Of a stretch of 64,000 bases of DNA, positions 18,186 through 28,800 are shown piece after piece (within the stretch, counting starts at the first letter, position 1; every line of letters begins with the position of its first letter). The stretch is from Muribaculaceae bacterium. Lineage in GTDB: Bacteria; Bacteroidota; Bacteroidia; Bacteroidales; Muribaculaceae. Where the stretch lies: the NCBI GenBank assembly GCA_017436845.1, contig JAFSCJ010000005.1, forward strand, positions 124,001-188,000, given 5' to 3'. A program made the translations under genes and the position numbers. The notes beneath the pieces were generated by a model. That model saw only the letters and a program-made list of their open reading frames with translations, searched no databases and had not been told where the DNA came from.

Positions 18186-19631
18186 TTATCCTACTGAGCC
18201 TTCAAGGGTGATTTGAAGCAGTTTTTGTGCCTCAACAGCAAACTCCATAGGCAGTTTATTCATTACTTCTTTAGCATATCCGTTAACAATCAATCCTATT
18301 GCCTCTTCAGTGGGAATACCACGCTGGTTACAATAGAATATTTGGTCTTCGTTAATCTTAGATGTTGTTGCCTCATGTTCCACAACTGCAGTATCATTCA
18401 AGACATCAATGTAAGGGAATGTGTGTGCGCCACAATGCGAACTAAGCAACAAACTATCACACTGGGTGTAGTTGCGACAGCCATCGGCATTCGGAGCAAC
18501 CTTTACAAGACCGCGATAGGAGTTTTGGCTATATCCGGCAGATATCCCCTTTGACACAATTGTACTGCGGGTGTTACGACCGGTGTGTATCATCTTCGTT
18601 CCGGTATCGGCCTGTTGATGATTTTTTGTTACTGCCACAGAGTAAAATTCTCCCACAGCTCCTTCTCCGGCAAGGATACAACTTGGATATTTCCATGTGA
18701 TCGCCGAACCTGTCTCCACTTGTGTCCATGAAAGCTTTGAGTAATCACCGCGACACAAGCCACGTTTTGTAACAAAGTTATACACTCCACCATTCCCATC
18801 TTTATCTCCTGAATACCAATTCTGTACAGTAGAGTATTTGACTTCGGCACGATCCTCGACAACAATCTCTACAATTGCAGCATGTAATTGATTTTCGTCT
18901 CGCATGGGAGCAGTACAACCTTCGAGGTAGCTTACATAAGCGTCATCGTCGGCAACAATCAGCGTGCGTTCAAATTGCCCTGTTCCCGATGCATTAATAC
19001 GGAAATATGTAGAAAGTTCCATTGGGCAACGCACCCCTTTAGGAATATATACAAATGAACCGTCGGAGAACACAGCCGAATTCAATGCGGCAAAGAAATT
19101 GTCGCGATAAGAAACCACTGAGCCGAGGTAACGTTTTACCAAGTCGGGATAATCCTTTACAGCTTCAGAGAATGAACAGAATATAATCCCAAGTTCGGCT
19201 AGTTTTTCTTTGTGAGTGGTTTTTACCGATACCGAGTCCATTACTGCATCAACAGCCATTCCCGACAATAATTTTTGTTCTTCAAGAGAGATTCCGAGTT
19301 TATTAAAGGCGTCTAACAATTCGGGATCTACCTCATCAAGACTTTTAGGCCCTTCCTTCTTGCGAGGAGCAGCATAATAGCTTATTGCCTGATAATCTAT
19401 AGGTGGAATGTCAAGATGTGCCCATGTAGGCATTTCAAGAGTGGTCCAATAGCGATAAGCTTTCAATCGAAATTCAAGCAACCACTCAGGCTCACCTTTC
19501 TTTTGGGATATCAGACGCACGACATCCTCATTTATACCATTAGGGATTATTTCTGTATCAATGTCAGTTACAAATCCATACTTATATTCGCTGGACGTAA
19601 CATCATTGATTATATTTGAATTTTCTGTCAT
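18186..19631 (-). CDS. sufB: Fe-S cluster assembly scaffold SufB
   Basis: 481 residues, standard length. Conserved segments: [81 protein letters not shown] (as two parts), and [18 protein letters not shown] near the C-terminus. It is the main scaffold on which Fe-S clusters are built. First gene of sufBCDS; cvpA ends 67 bp upstream. I see no clear -7 box in that gap, so sufB may be read from the cvpA promoter. Confidence 0.96.
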   Translation of the reverse strand: MTENSNIINDVTSSEYKYGFVTDIDTEIIPNGINEDVVRLISQKKGEPEWLLEFRLKAYRYWTTLEMPTWAHLDIPPIDYQAISYYAAPRKKEGPKSLDEVDPELLDAFNKLGISLEEQKLLSGMAVDAVMDSVSVKTTHKEKLAELGIIFCSFSEAVKDYPDLVKRYLGSVVSYRDNFFAALNSAVFSDGSFVYIPKGVRCPMELSTYFRINASGTGQFERTLIVADDDAYVSYLEGCTAPMRDENQLHAAIVEIVVEDRAEVKYSTVQNWYSGDKDGNGGVYNFVTKRGLCRGDYSKLSWTQVETGSAITWKYPSCILAGEGAVGEFYSVAVTKNHQQADTGTKMIHTGRNTRSTIVSKGISAGYSQNSYRGLVKVAPNADGCRNYTQCDSLLLSSHCGAHTFPYIDVLNDTAVVEHEATTSKINEDQIFYCNQRGIPTEEAIGLIVNGYAKEVMNKLPMEFAVEAQKLLQITLEGSVG

Positions 19632-19698
19632 TATTTCTTTCTATTTAATATCTCTCTTGATATTTAACAATCTCATTATTTTTTTTGTTGCAACAACA

Positions 19699-20202
19699 TT
19701 ACAATTGGGATATTGAGCCAAACAAAGTTGGAGCTAAATCTATTATGGCTTGAATTGCTGTACCATTTGCCAATGTTGACATCTTCACAACATTTGTTTC
19801 CGGCGAAAGGACTTGCCACAAATTCAACAAAATACTGACAACAAAGAACCACTTGAAGATACAAAACACAGCACCTATTATGCGATCAAACAAGCCCAAA
19901 CACAAAGCGTGGGTAATCTTTCGCATGAGCTTTGCGATGAGACATGCCGATACATATACGACAATAAACAACAGCACGTTACCCACAACACTATTTACAT
20001 AAGCCGTAGTTTTTGCATCTGATGTCATTGCCGGAAGGATATTAGAAACCATCTCTGTCGCATATTCTCCAAATAATCGACACGCAATAATACCCAAGAT
20101 TATCCCTCCAAGTGAGCCTAATTGTGCAATCACGCCTTTATATAGCCCATATATTATGGCTCCGACAAACACAATTAGAATTATTATATCTATTACGCTC
20201 AT
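19699..20202 (-). CDS. cvpA: CvpA family membrane protein
   Basis: 167 residues with four hydrophobic helices (about 5-22, 27-44, 68-88, 105-127). The opening DIIILIVFVGAIIYGLYKGVI and LGGIILGIIACRLFG are typical of the CvpA/colicin V production family, inner-membrane proteins of unclear function tied to envelope stress and colonisation in other bacteria. Upstream of sufBCDS with the same orientation; whether that link is functional is unknown. Confidence 0.88.
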   Translation of the reverse strand: MSVIDIIILIVFVGAIIYGLYKGVIAQLGSLGGIILGIIACRLFGEYATEMVSNILPAMTSDAKTTAYVNSVVGNVLLFIVVYVSACLIAKLMRKITHALCLGLFDRIIGAVFCIFKWFFVVSILLNLWQVLSPETNVVKMSTLANGTAIQAIIDLAPTLFGSISQL

Positions 20203-20221
20203 TTTATAAAATTTTAATCCG

Positions 20222-20252
20222 CAAATTTAGCAATAATTTCTCTGCACGACAA
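20222..20252 (-). promoter_or_regulatory. Promoter of cvpA (possibly cvpA-sufBCDS)
   Basis: On the minus strand, TTG (20250-20252), 20 nt, then TAAATTTG (20222-20229), close to the Bacteroidetes -33/-7 pattern. The start codon at 20202 is about 20 bp past the -7 box, so the leader would be very short. Confidence 0.6.
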
Positions 20253-20273
20253 CTCCAATTCGATTAAATAGAT

Positions 20274-20281
20274 TACCTTTG
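20274..20281 (+). promoter_or_regulatory. Candidate -7 box for the GH25 lysozyme gene
   Basis: TACCTTTG matches TAnnTTTG, 16 bp before the ATG at 20298. No TTTG is found at the -33 distance. Confidence 0.4.
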
Positions 20282-20297
20282 TATTTCCTTCATTAAA

Positions 20298-21023
20298 ATG
20301 AAACGACTATTATTAACAATATCACTCTCAATTATTGTGCTGACTACAATCGGTGCAATATATTGGCATTGCTTAGAAAGAAAACACCACATTGATATTG
20401 ATTCACAGCAATATCCCATATCCGGAATTGACATTTCAGCTCACAATGGAGATATCGACTTTATCAAAATTGCCCAATCAGGCATTGATTTTGTTTTCAT
20501 TAAAGCAACCGAAGGGGCCACTTTTAAAGACCCTCGGTTTCACTCCAATTATAACAAGGCACTAAAATCCGGATTAAAAGTGGGGGCATATCATTTCTTC
20601 AGATTTAACACCGATGGCTACTTACAAGCGTTAAACATTCTCCACAGTTTAAAAGGAAAACATCTGGACCTCCCCATAGCTATTGATATTGAGGAGTACA
20701 CCAATGACAGAAATACGCCCACAGAGTACATCATCAGTCAAATTTCAACCCTCATCAATACATTCAAGAATAATAATCTGCCATTTATATTTTATACCAA
20801 CAAAAATGGCTACACTCGCTTTATAAAAGGGAACTTTGACGAATACCCCCTATGGATATGCTCATTTTCAAATCCACCAATTAGTGAGAAGTGGCAGTTT
20901 TGGCAATATAGCCATAAAGGTACCATTAAAGGTGTTTTTGGGAATATTGACTTAAACACTTATAACGGCACAAACGAAGATTGGAATAAATGGCTAAACT
21001 CAATTCGTTATCAATCACAATAA
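20298..21023 (+). CDS. GH25 family lysozyme, membrane-anchored or secreted
   Basis: 241 residues. An N-terminal hydrophobic helix (about 4-24) is a signal or anchor. The GH25 domain fills the rest: ISGIDISAHNGDIDF with the conserved Asp, FVFIKATEGATFKDPRF, VGAYHFFRF, and LPIAIDIEEY with the DxE catalytic acids. WQFWQYSHKGTIKGVFGNIDLNTYNG is the usual C-terminal signature. It should cleave the MurNAc-GlcNAc bond of peptidoglycan, in the periplasm or outside. First gene of the plus-strand run leading to the PorU-like protease. Confidence 0.92.
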   Translation: MKRLLLTISLSIIVLTTIGAIYWHCLERKHHIDIDSQQYPISGIDISAHNGDIDFIKIAQSGIDFVFIKATEGATFKDPRFHSNYNKALKSGLKVGAYHFFRFNTDGYLQALNILHSLKGKHLDLPIAIDIEEYTNDRNTPTEYIISQISTLINTFKNNNLPFIFYTNKNGYTRFIKGNFDEYPLWICSFSNPPISEKWQFWQYSHKGTIKGVFGNIDLNTYNGTNEDWNKWLNSIRYQSQ

Positions 21024-21088
21024 ACCACTAAAATCAACGTTATTAGTCATAGTAATTATAGGCTCAAATGCTCCATTATTAAATATTT

Positions 21089-24000
21089 ATGAATTCAAAA
21101 CGCTACAATATAACATCATTTATCGTCTTTGCTATCTTTTCATTGGCATCTATGTGCTTCCCTTTAAAGACTTACGCTCTTTCCCTTGACACATATGCAT
21201 CTGAATCAGCATTAAAAGATGGTCGCTGGGTAAAAATAAGTGTTTCTGAAACAGGCATACATCTAATTTCAAATTCCAATTTGAAAAAATGGGGGTTCTC
21301 CGATCCTTCAAAAGTACATGTTTATGGATATGGGGGGCAACGACTACCCGATCTTCTAAACGACTCTTACATTGACGATTTACCATTAACCCCCTCGGTA
21401 AAAACAGCTCAAGGACTGGTGTTTTATGCACAAGGACCTGTAAAATGGCATCGAGAATCAAAACCTTATACCCACTCGATTAATCCCTATTCAACAGTTG
21501 GATACTATTTCCTTAGCGACAAAGATGTTGACGTAAAAGAGATACCAACAATCGGCTCAGCAATAACAACCGATTATGCAACAACATTTACCGAAACGAT
21601 ATATCATGAAAAAGATTTATATAGTCCCGGCGCGACAGGACATCTACTCCTTGGCGAGGATTTTAAATATAACGACTCACAAAATTTCAATTTTACGCTG
21701 ACAGATAAAGTAGAATCAACAGTATCTTTAAAATATTCATTTGTAACAAAAACATTTAACTCCTCTTCCTATCTCAGCATTTCCGTCAATGGAGAAAACA
21801 TTCCATCCAACGACATCATTAAAGCCACGAACAATGATACATATTCATTTGGCTCAGAAGGAGTTTTTTTAAAAAACATTGACATTTCAGGTGATAAATT
21901 AACTTTAGGTATAACATATAAATCTTCTGTTACAAAACATCTTGCTCGTCTAAATTACATCTCATTAAATTACACTCGCGCCATAAAACTAAACAATGGG
22001 ACATTAATCTTCAACTCATCAAGCCCATCGGTTGCATTATCAGGCGCAAGCGAACACACTCATGTTTGGGACGTAACAAATCCACAAGCAATATTCAAAC
22101 TTAACACTACGCTTGATGGTAATAACTTAAAATGGACAAACGATTATACGGGGTTACGTGAATACGTCGCATGGGATGAAAATAGCTCTTTCTTAGAACC
22201 GGCATTAATCGGGAATATCTCCAACCAAAATCTCCATGCCGAAGAAGTGCCTGATCTGGTTATATTCACCATCAGCGATTGGCAATCACAAGCTGAACGC
22301 ATTGCCTCCCTTCATCGAAACTCATCCGACTCATTAAAAGTACTTGTCGTTTCACAGGACAAAGTATTTAATGAATTTTCATCAGGAGTTCCCGATGTAA
22401 ATGCATTTCGAAAAATGCTGAAAATGTTCTGGGACAGAGGAAATGCCGATGCAAATTCTTCAAAACTCAAATATGCACTACTCATGGGTAGAGGCACATA
22501 TGATAATCGTCATCTGACACCAACTGTTGCGGCACTGGGATATCCCACAATGCCAATATGGCAAACAGACGGAGGATTGAACGACAATAACTCATTTTCA
22601 AGCGATGATATAATCTCTTATTTGGATGACAATTCGGGAGCCAATATCACCGGCAATCGCATGTGTATTGCCATCGGTCGCATGCCGGTCAGATCATCAA
22701 GTGAAGCAAAAAAAGTTGTTGACAAATTATATGGATACGTAAATAACTCCATCAAAGACTCTTGGAAAAATCAAATTCTCTTGATTGCCGATGACCAAGA
22801 CAACGGAGTTCACATGAAACAAACCGAAGCAATGTACAACACCATGAAGAATTCTGCTTTCGGTAAAGAGTTCTTCTACGACAAAATATACACTGATGCT
22901 TACACTATGGAGGATGGCAAATATCCTATGGCTCGCGCACAAATGCTCCAAAAATTAGATGAAGGTGTATTATGGTGGAACTATATTGGTCATGCCAATA
23001 CCTTAACTTTATCCCACGAACACATACTCACAGCAAATGACATAAGCAACCTATACCTTAAACGTCTACCGGTCTTATATGCTGCAACATGTGAATTTAT
23101 GAGATGGGATGCCGATGCTCTATCCGGAGCTGAAATACTGTTCCAAAATCCCGATGGCGGTATCATTTCTGCCATAAGCGCAAGCCGCCCAGTCTATATT
23201 TCAAATAATGGGGTTCTATCATCCTCTCTTGCAAGACACATTTTCAATCGAGATAACAATGGGGAATTTCTTCCTATAGGAGAAATACTTCGCCAGACCA
23301 AGAACTCAATACTCTCCGATGAGAATAAACTGCGATTTGCATTAATGGGAGATCCGGCAATGAGATTTACCTCACCTTCATCGACAGTCGCGTTAGAGGA
23401 AATCAATGGGCAACAGATTACAGATAGTAATCAACCAGAAATACATGCTCGTCAACAAGTTACACTAAAAGGCTCAATATACGACCCCATGGGTATAAAA
23501 ATGAACGATTTCAATGGAGTTTTAACCGCAACAATGTATGATGCCGAAAAAAGCGTAACATCCAATGGCAACGGAGAAAAAGGAGAACCGGTTACATTTG
23601 AAGAACAAGGCGACAAACTATACATCGGACGCGATTCGATTATTAATGGAGAATTTGAACTGAAAGTTTTCATGCCCACTGAAATTGCTGATAATTATCG
23701 ACCTGCCGCTTTAAGCATGTATGCACATAATGATAACATCGAGGCAATAGGCTGCAATCGAAACTTTTACATTTGGGGATATGACGAAACAGCCGAAGAG
23801 GACAACGAATCACCTATAATCTCGGCATATTTTCTTAATCACGAATCATTCAAAAGTGGGGATAAAGTCAACGAATCTCCTATGGTTATCGCCAACATAT
23901 CAGACAACAAAGGCATTAACATTTCATCATCCGGCATTGGTCATCAAATGGTATTAACCCTTGACGGGAATAAAACCTATACCAATGTATCCCAATACTA

Positions 24001-24469
24001 CACACCTGGAGCATCATCCGATGCCGTATCGGGAAGCATTGCCTACCCCATCAGCAATCTTGCTGAAGGCAATCACACATTACGCTTAAGAATATGGGAC
24101 ACATCTGGTAATGTTGCCGAAGAGACAATTGAATTTTATGTTCAGAATGGGCTAACCCCCAAGATTTATGACATCTACACCGATGCCAATCCGGCAACAA
24201 CCGAGACTAATTTCTATATCACCAATAATCGCCCTGACGCAAAAGCAACGATTAAAATCTCGGTATATAATTTAATGGGTAAACTCGAGTGGACTACTAC
24301 ACAAAGCGGGCGCAACGATATGTTCAAATCATTCCCTATAACATGGGATTTATGCGACATGGCAGGTCGTCGAGTCCCTCGAGGAATATACATCTATAAG
24401 GCTGAAATTACAACAGATGGCAAACATTATGCCACTGAATCAAAAAAATTAGCAGTAGCGGCACAGTAA
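21089..24469 (+). CDS. C25 (gingipain-type) protease, PorU-like, copy 1
   Basis: 1126 residues with signal peptide (about 1-31, ending FPLKTYA). The N-terminal beta domain has GRWVKISVSETGIHLIS and YGYGGQRLPD. The C25 caspase-like core runs from about 410 to 770. The likely dyad is H635 in YIGHANT and C668 in AATCEFMRWD, both present. A C-terminal FlgD/Ig-like domain carries KISVYNLMGKLEW and GIYIYKAEI. PorU is the T9SS sortase that cuts sorting domains and attaches cargo to the surface lipid. This gene is a paralogue of the one at 25846; both have GRWVKI..S.TGIH and YGYGG. Which copy is the true sortase is unclear: copy 2 neighbours porV, while the Cys motif of copy 1 is nearer to my memory of PorU. 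Confidence 0.85.
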   Translation: MNSKRYNITSFIVFAIFSLASMCFPLKTYALSLDTYASESALKDGRWVKISVSETGIHLISNSNLKKWGFSDPSKVHVYGYGGQRLPDLLNDSYIDDLPLTPSVKTAQGLVFYAQGPVKWHRESKPYTHSINPYSTVGYYFLSDKDVDVKEIPTIGSAITTDYATTFTETIYHEKDLYSPGATGHLLLGEDFKYNDSQNFNFTLTDKVESTVSLKYSFVTKTFNSSSYLSISVNGENIPSNDIIKATNNDTYSFGSEGVFLKNIDISGDKLTLGITYKSSVTKHLARLNYISLNYTRAIKLNNGTLIFNSSSPSVALSGASEHTHVWDVTNPQAIFKLNTTLDGNNLKWTNDYTGLREYVAWDENSSFLEPALIGNISNQNLHAEEVPDLVIFTISDWQSQAERIASLHRNSSDSLKVLVVSQDKVFNEFSSGVPDVNAFRKMLKMFWDRGNADANSSKLKYALLMGRGTYDNRHLTPTVAALGYPTMPIWQTDGGLNDNNSFSSDDIISYLDDNSGANITGNRMCIAIGRMPVRSSSEAKKVVDKLYGYVNNSIKDSWKNQILLIADDQDNGVHMKQTEAMYNTMKNSAFGKEFFYDKIYTDAYTMEDGKYPMARAQMLQKLDEGVLWWNYIGHANTLTLSHEHILTANDISNLYLKRLPVLYAATCEFMRWDADALSGAEILFQNPDGGIISAISASRPVYISNNGVLSSSLARHIFNRDNNGEFLPIGEILRQTKNSILSDENKLRFALMGDPAMRFTSPSSTVALEEINGQQITDSNQPEIHARQQVTLKGSIYDPMGIKMNDFNGVLTATMYDAEKSVTSNGNGEKGEPVTFEEQGDKLYIGRDSIINGEFELKVFMPTEIADNYRPAALSMYAHNDNIEAIGCNRNFYIWGYDETAEEDNESPIISAYFLNHESFKSGDKVNESPMVIANISDNKGINISSSGIGHQMVLTLDGNKTYTNVSQYYTPGASSDAVSGSIAYPISNLAEGNHTLRLRIWDTSGNVAEETIEFYVQNGLTPKIYDIYTDANPATTETNFYITNNRPDAKATIKISVYNLMGKLEWTTTQSGRNDMFKSFPITWDLCDMAGRRVPRGIYIYKAEITTDGKHYATESKKLAVAAQ

Positions 24470-24520
24470 CAAAACATTTTCACACATCTAATCGACTCTT
24501 AACTTGAGATATAACAGATA

Positions 24521-24558
24521 ATAAGATTTGCGAAATTTCGCAAATCTTATTATCTTTG
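24521..24558 (+). promoter_or_regulatory. rex promoter with perfect 30-nt palindrome (candidate operator)
   Basis: TTTG at 24527-24530, 20 nt, then TATCTTTG at 24551-24558: a canonical Bacteroidetes promoter. The 30 bases 24521-24550 are a perfect palindrome with core TTGCGAAATTTCGCAA. The palindrome covers the -33 box and ends at the base before -7, so a bound dimer would block sigma factor. Resemblance to the Rex consensus TTGTGAAnnnnTTCACAA suggests autoregulation; spacing is 2 nt in place of 4. It could also form a terminator hairpin for the preceding gene. Confidence 0.75.
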
Positions 24559-24591
24559 TTTGCTTTTAGTTTTAACACCTTAATTTACATT

Positions 24592-25251
24592 ATGTCAGAC
24601 AACAAGAACATTCCTCGCGAATTTCTTCCTGAGCCAACGCTTAGGAGACTTCCTTGGTATCTGGCATATGTTAATCTGCTCCGCGCAAACAACGTTGAAT
24701 ATGTATCTTCCACTCAAATATCAAAGGAGTTAAATGTTGATGCATCACAAATCGCTAAAGACCTCTCATTTCTCAATATTAAGGGAAAAACTCGCATCGG
24801 ATATGAGGTAAAAACTCTTGAACGTGAACTGCAAGATTTTTTAGGATTTAAAGAAGTACACAACGCTATTATCTTAGGAGTAGGGAGCCTTGGCGCAGCC
24901 TTAATTCAAGATTCCGGATTATCAAACTATGGGTTAAATATTGTTGCAGGTTTTGATGTAAACCCGGCAATCGTTGGTACATCAATTTGCAACGTTCCCA
25001 TTTTCGACATAAGCGATTTAGAAATGCAACGCAAAAAATACAATGCCGAAATAGGGATTGTTGCGGTCCCTGTTGATAAAGCACAGGAAGTTGCTGATTT
25101 AATGACAAATGCAGGGATTAAAGCATTATGGAATTTTACACCATTTCGCATTCGCGTAACTGAAGGAATAGTTATCCAAAACACCTCTATATATTCACAT
25201 CTTGCTGTGATGTATAATCGTCTCGGCTCTCAAAAGCTTCGTAAAGAATGA
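24592..25251 (+). CDS. rex: Redox-sensing transcriptional repressor Rex
   Basis: 219 residues from the ATG at 24592; an in-frame upstream start at 24556 would overlap the -7 box and is rejected. A winged-helix DNA-binding domain (about 15-80) has recognition-helix region ASQIAKDLSF. The Rossmann domain (about 85-210) has ILGVGSLGAAL with GVGSLG at 96-101 and GFDVNPAIVG. The C-terminal helix for domain swap follows. Rex senses NADH/NAD+ and represses fermentation and respiration genes when NADH is low. The helix reads QIAKDLS where Gram-positive and Thermus Rex have QVRKDLS. The FAH-like gene overlaps the stop by 4 bp. Confidence 0.93.
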   Translation: MSDNKNIPREFLPEPTLRRLPWYLAYVNLLRANNVEYVSSTQISKELNVDASQIAKDLSFLNIKGKTRIGYEVKTLERELQDFLGFKEVHNAIILGVGSLGAALIQDSGLSNYGLNIVAGFDVNPAIVGTSICNVPIFDISDLEMQRKKYNAEIGIVAVPVDKAQEVADLMTNAGIKALWNFTPFRIRVTEGIVIQNTSIYSHLAVMYNRLGSQKLRKE

Positions 25252-25817
25252 AAATAATGGCATTAAATCGTAATCTTGGGGACACAATCTTAGAACCGAT
25301 TGCAGTAGATATAATTCCCGACTCAGCGATTATAAAAGACCGCAAACCATTTTTCATGCCTGACTTTTCATCAAAATGGATGTTTGACCTCAATATCGCA
25401 ATTCGAATTAACCGATTAGGTAAAAACATTGGAGAAAAATTTGCAAACCGCTATTACGATGCAATAACCCTTTGTCTAAGAATGATTCCAGTTGACATGA
25501 TTGAGCAACTATCAACGACCCAAACGACATCTAATATCGTCACATCATTTGACGGCGCGGTAATTCTGGGAGATTGGCAACCAATTGATACTATTCAAGA
25601 GCAAATAAAAATCAGCATTGGGAATTTTGAAACAACAATCAACACTCCCGATATAGGAATTGACAACTCAATAAAACAACTAAGCAAATATTTTACATTT
25701 AAAATTGGAGATATTCTTATTCCGTCTAAACTAAATTATCAATCTGAATTCAAAATTGATGATATCATAGCAGGTAAGATAAACAACAATGAATGTATTA
25801 ATTTTAAAGTCAAATAA
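25248..25817 (+). CDS. Degenerate fumarylacetoacetate hydrolase-like protein
   Basis: 189 residues, the start overlapping the rex stop (ATGA). Segments KPFFMPDFS, INRLGKNIGEKFANRYYDAI and SFDGAVILGDWQP follow the FAH-domain proteins of Bacteroidetes. From memory, typical members have acidic metal ligands in a YETELVVRINR-type strand and an IDFTARD-type segment. Here the matching parts read FDLNIAIRINR and LRMIPVDM, so the Mg/Ca ligands appear lost. Probably a non-catalytic or decaying paralogue; a second start ATG (25257) exists. Function unknown. It sits between rex and the second PorU-like gene. Confidence 0.65.
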   Translation: MKIMALNRNLGDTILEPIAVDIIPDSAIIKDRKPFFMPDFSSKWMFDLNIAIRINRLGKNIGEKFANRYYDAITLCLRMIPVDMIEQLSTTQTTSNIVTSFDGAVILGDWQPIDTIQEQIKISIGNFETTINTPDIGIDNSIKQLSKYFTFKIGDILIPSKLNYQSEFKIDDIIAGKINNNECINFKVK

Positions 25818-25845
25818 GCATTTAACCGCATAAATCTTTCCAAGT

Positions 25846-28800
25846 ATGGACAAAAGACATTTATACCGAATCATTCTTACCGGATTATTCACATTCTGTA
25901 TTAGCTTGATTGCTAATGCATATGTTTCTACATATTATACAACTGAATCCAAACTCGCAAAAGGTCGTTGGGTAAAAATCAAAGTAAGCAATACAGGAAT
26001 ACATGAAATTACCCATGAACAACTCCTTGAAATGGGTTTTTCTAATCCCGAAAACGTCAGCATATATGGTTATGGCGGTGTTATGCTCAAAAACACCTTT
26101 GACACATCACTCCCTGACGACCTTCCTGCTCAACCGGTATATCGAACTGATGATAAAATCTGTTTCTATGCCGAAGGGGGAGAAAGATTTGATATCACAG
26201 GTGATATTTATAAACCATCGATTAAACGAAACACATACTCCGACTCAGGATATTATCTGCTCAGTGATGCCAATCCAACAGATTCTAAAGCGCCATCATC
26301 TTATTACTTCAACTCATATACAACAGAAACTCGCGAAAATCACAATTCACTACAAATCATCGAATTGGAAAAAACATGTCCGGCTAACGGAGGTTATCGT
26401 TTCTTTGGTACGGATTTCAAGAAACAACCAATTCAAGACTTCACCTTTAATGTCTTAAATGCAGATACAACAAAACTTGGTCAATTTAATTATTATTGGG
26501 CAGCCAATGCTCCTTCGGGATTTGCGTTAAACATACAGACAAATGGGCTCGAGATAACCTATGAATTACATCGTACTGTATCTACAACCTACTCCTCATC
26601 AAGCAAATATTACATGGCCAATAACGGGACCATGAATATCAAAATGAAAAACAACAATAATCCGGAATATACATTTACAGCATCAATTCCTTCTACACTT
26701 TCGTCTTATAATTATGCCGCAATAGATTATGCTTCATTAGCTTACTACCGATTTAATAAAATGGGGACTCAAGCCCAAATGCGCATGGTATTTTCCGAAG
26801 TAAATTCAAATACGGCATTTTCAATTAAAGAAGCAAATGAAAACATTCAAGTGTGGAACGTATCATCTCCCACTAATGTATTCGCATATAAAACTATTTT
26901 CAACAGCGAAACAGGAATCTTAAAAGGTTCATTTGAGAAAAAATATTCATCCAATTCCAATGGACACGCCTATCTTATTGCTTTTGACCCAACAAAAAAA
27001 CAATATCCCATTGAATATGTTTGTGATGTTCCCAATCAGAATATTCACTCAAATTCTGCTCCTGAAATGCTCATCATTACCAACAAATCGATGAAGCAAT
27101 ATGCCCTCCAATTAGCAGAAATACACAAACAATATCAAGGGATGAAAGTATTAGTCCTTGAACAAGAAGAAATTTTCAACGAATTTTCATCCGGCACCCC
27201 CTCGGCTATAGCATATAGACGTGCAGCCAAAATGTTCTATGACCGCAATGCCTCAACATTCAAATATCTCCTTTTCTATGGAGCCGCCTCTTATGACAAC
27301 CGCGGACTAATATATAACAACGATGGTTTATTGCTCACATATCAATGTGAATCAGCGACAGAAGTCAACGATAAATCACTCGTATACTGTGCCGACTCAT
27401 ATTTTGGGATGTTAAACGATTCTTATAATCAAGTAAATATACCTTTTACTCTCATGGATATTGCTGTTAGTCGCATACCGGCAAATAGAGCAGACCATGC
27501 ACGAAACATAAACAAGAAAGTGCTTGAGTACTTCCAAAATCCACCAACTGATATTTCACAAAATCGCGCATTACTCATGAGTGATGATGGAGACTCAAAC
27601 AGTCACATGCATCAAACAGAAGCATTGGCCGACTCTATAATAAAATACGCTCCTCACACAACAATCACTAAAGTTTACAACTCTCTATATCCATGGACGA
27701 ACAATGATGCTGTTGCTGCTCGTGCGACAATATCACGAGCACTTACAAACGGGCAACATTATCTCTGTTACACAGGTCACGGAAAACCCGACTGTTTCAC
27801 AAGCGAAGACCTTTGGCACAATAGATATGTCAAAGAGACCAATTATAACATCTACCCTATTACATTCTTTGCCACTTGCGATGCATTAAGTTTTGACCGC
27901 CAAGATAGTGGCATCGCCGAGACAATGTTATATAAAGCAACAGGCGGAAGCATTGCTGTTGTCGCTGCTTCACGCACTGTGTATAAAGACTATAATCAAT
28001 ATCTCAGCACAGCATTTGCACAACACATATTTGATGCTCAAAAAGGTGATTGTATTGGGGACGCCTATCGCAAAGCTCATAATACAGCCACACAAGAAGC
28101 AATTACAATAGGAGATTCATTTTTAGGCATAAACAACCTCTGCTTTAACATGATTGGAGATCCGGCTCTTCCTCTAAACATCACAACTCACAAAATTGCT
28201 ACTGACAAGCTCAACGACACAGCAATAACATCAAATGAAACAATGATTGGTGTATACCCATTGGCAAACAACATAATTTCCGGTTCAATTACAAACTCAA
28301 ATGATATAATTGATACTGATTTTAATGGCAGAATAACACTTACGCTATACGAATCACCAATAGACAAACAAACACTCACTCAGGGTGGAGATGCTTTGGA
28401 CACAATAACTTGTGACGAAGACATTCTTCTTGAAACAACTGTCCCGGTAACTGCCGGTAAGTTCAATGCCAAGCTAAATATTCCCACACCATCACGACTT
28501 GGGAAATCAAATCGCATATCCTATTATGCTCTATCAAACGACAGTAAACAAAGTGCACAAGGGTATTTCAATCAACTTTTTGTAAACGATTATGACGCGA
28601 CTCAAGTTGTTATTGACACTACGGCTCCCGAAATCACTGAATTATATCTTGACAATCCTTCATTTAGTGATGGAGACTGTATAGGTCATGAAGCGACACT
28701 ATACGCAACAATACTTCCTGATGAATCCGGTTTATGTAATTCATCAATAGCAATAGGGGCGGCAACAACGCTTATGCTTGACAATTCAACGTCATTCCCC

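Noticed and set aside
24556..24591. Earlier start for Rex
   Set aside because: It overlaps the -7 box, so it could not be in the transcript; the ATG at 24592 begins the conserved Rex domain.
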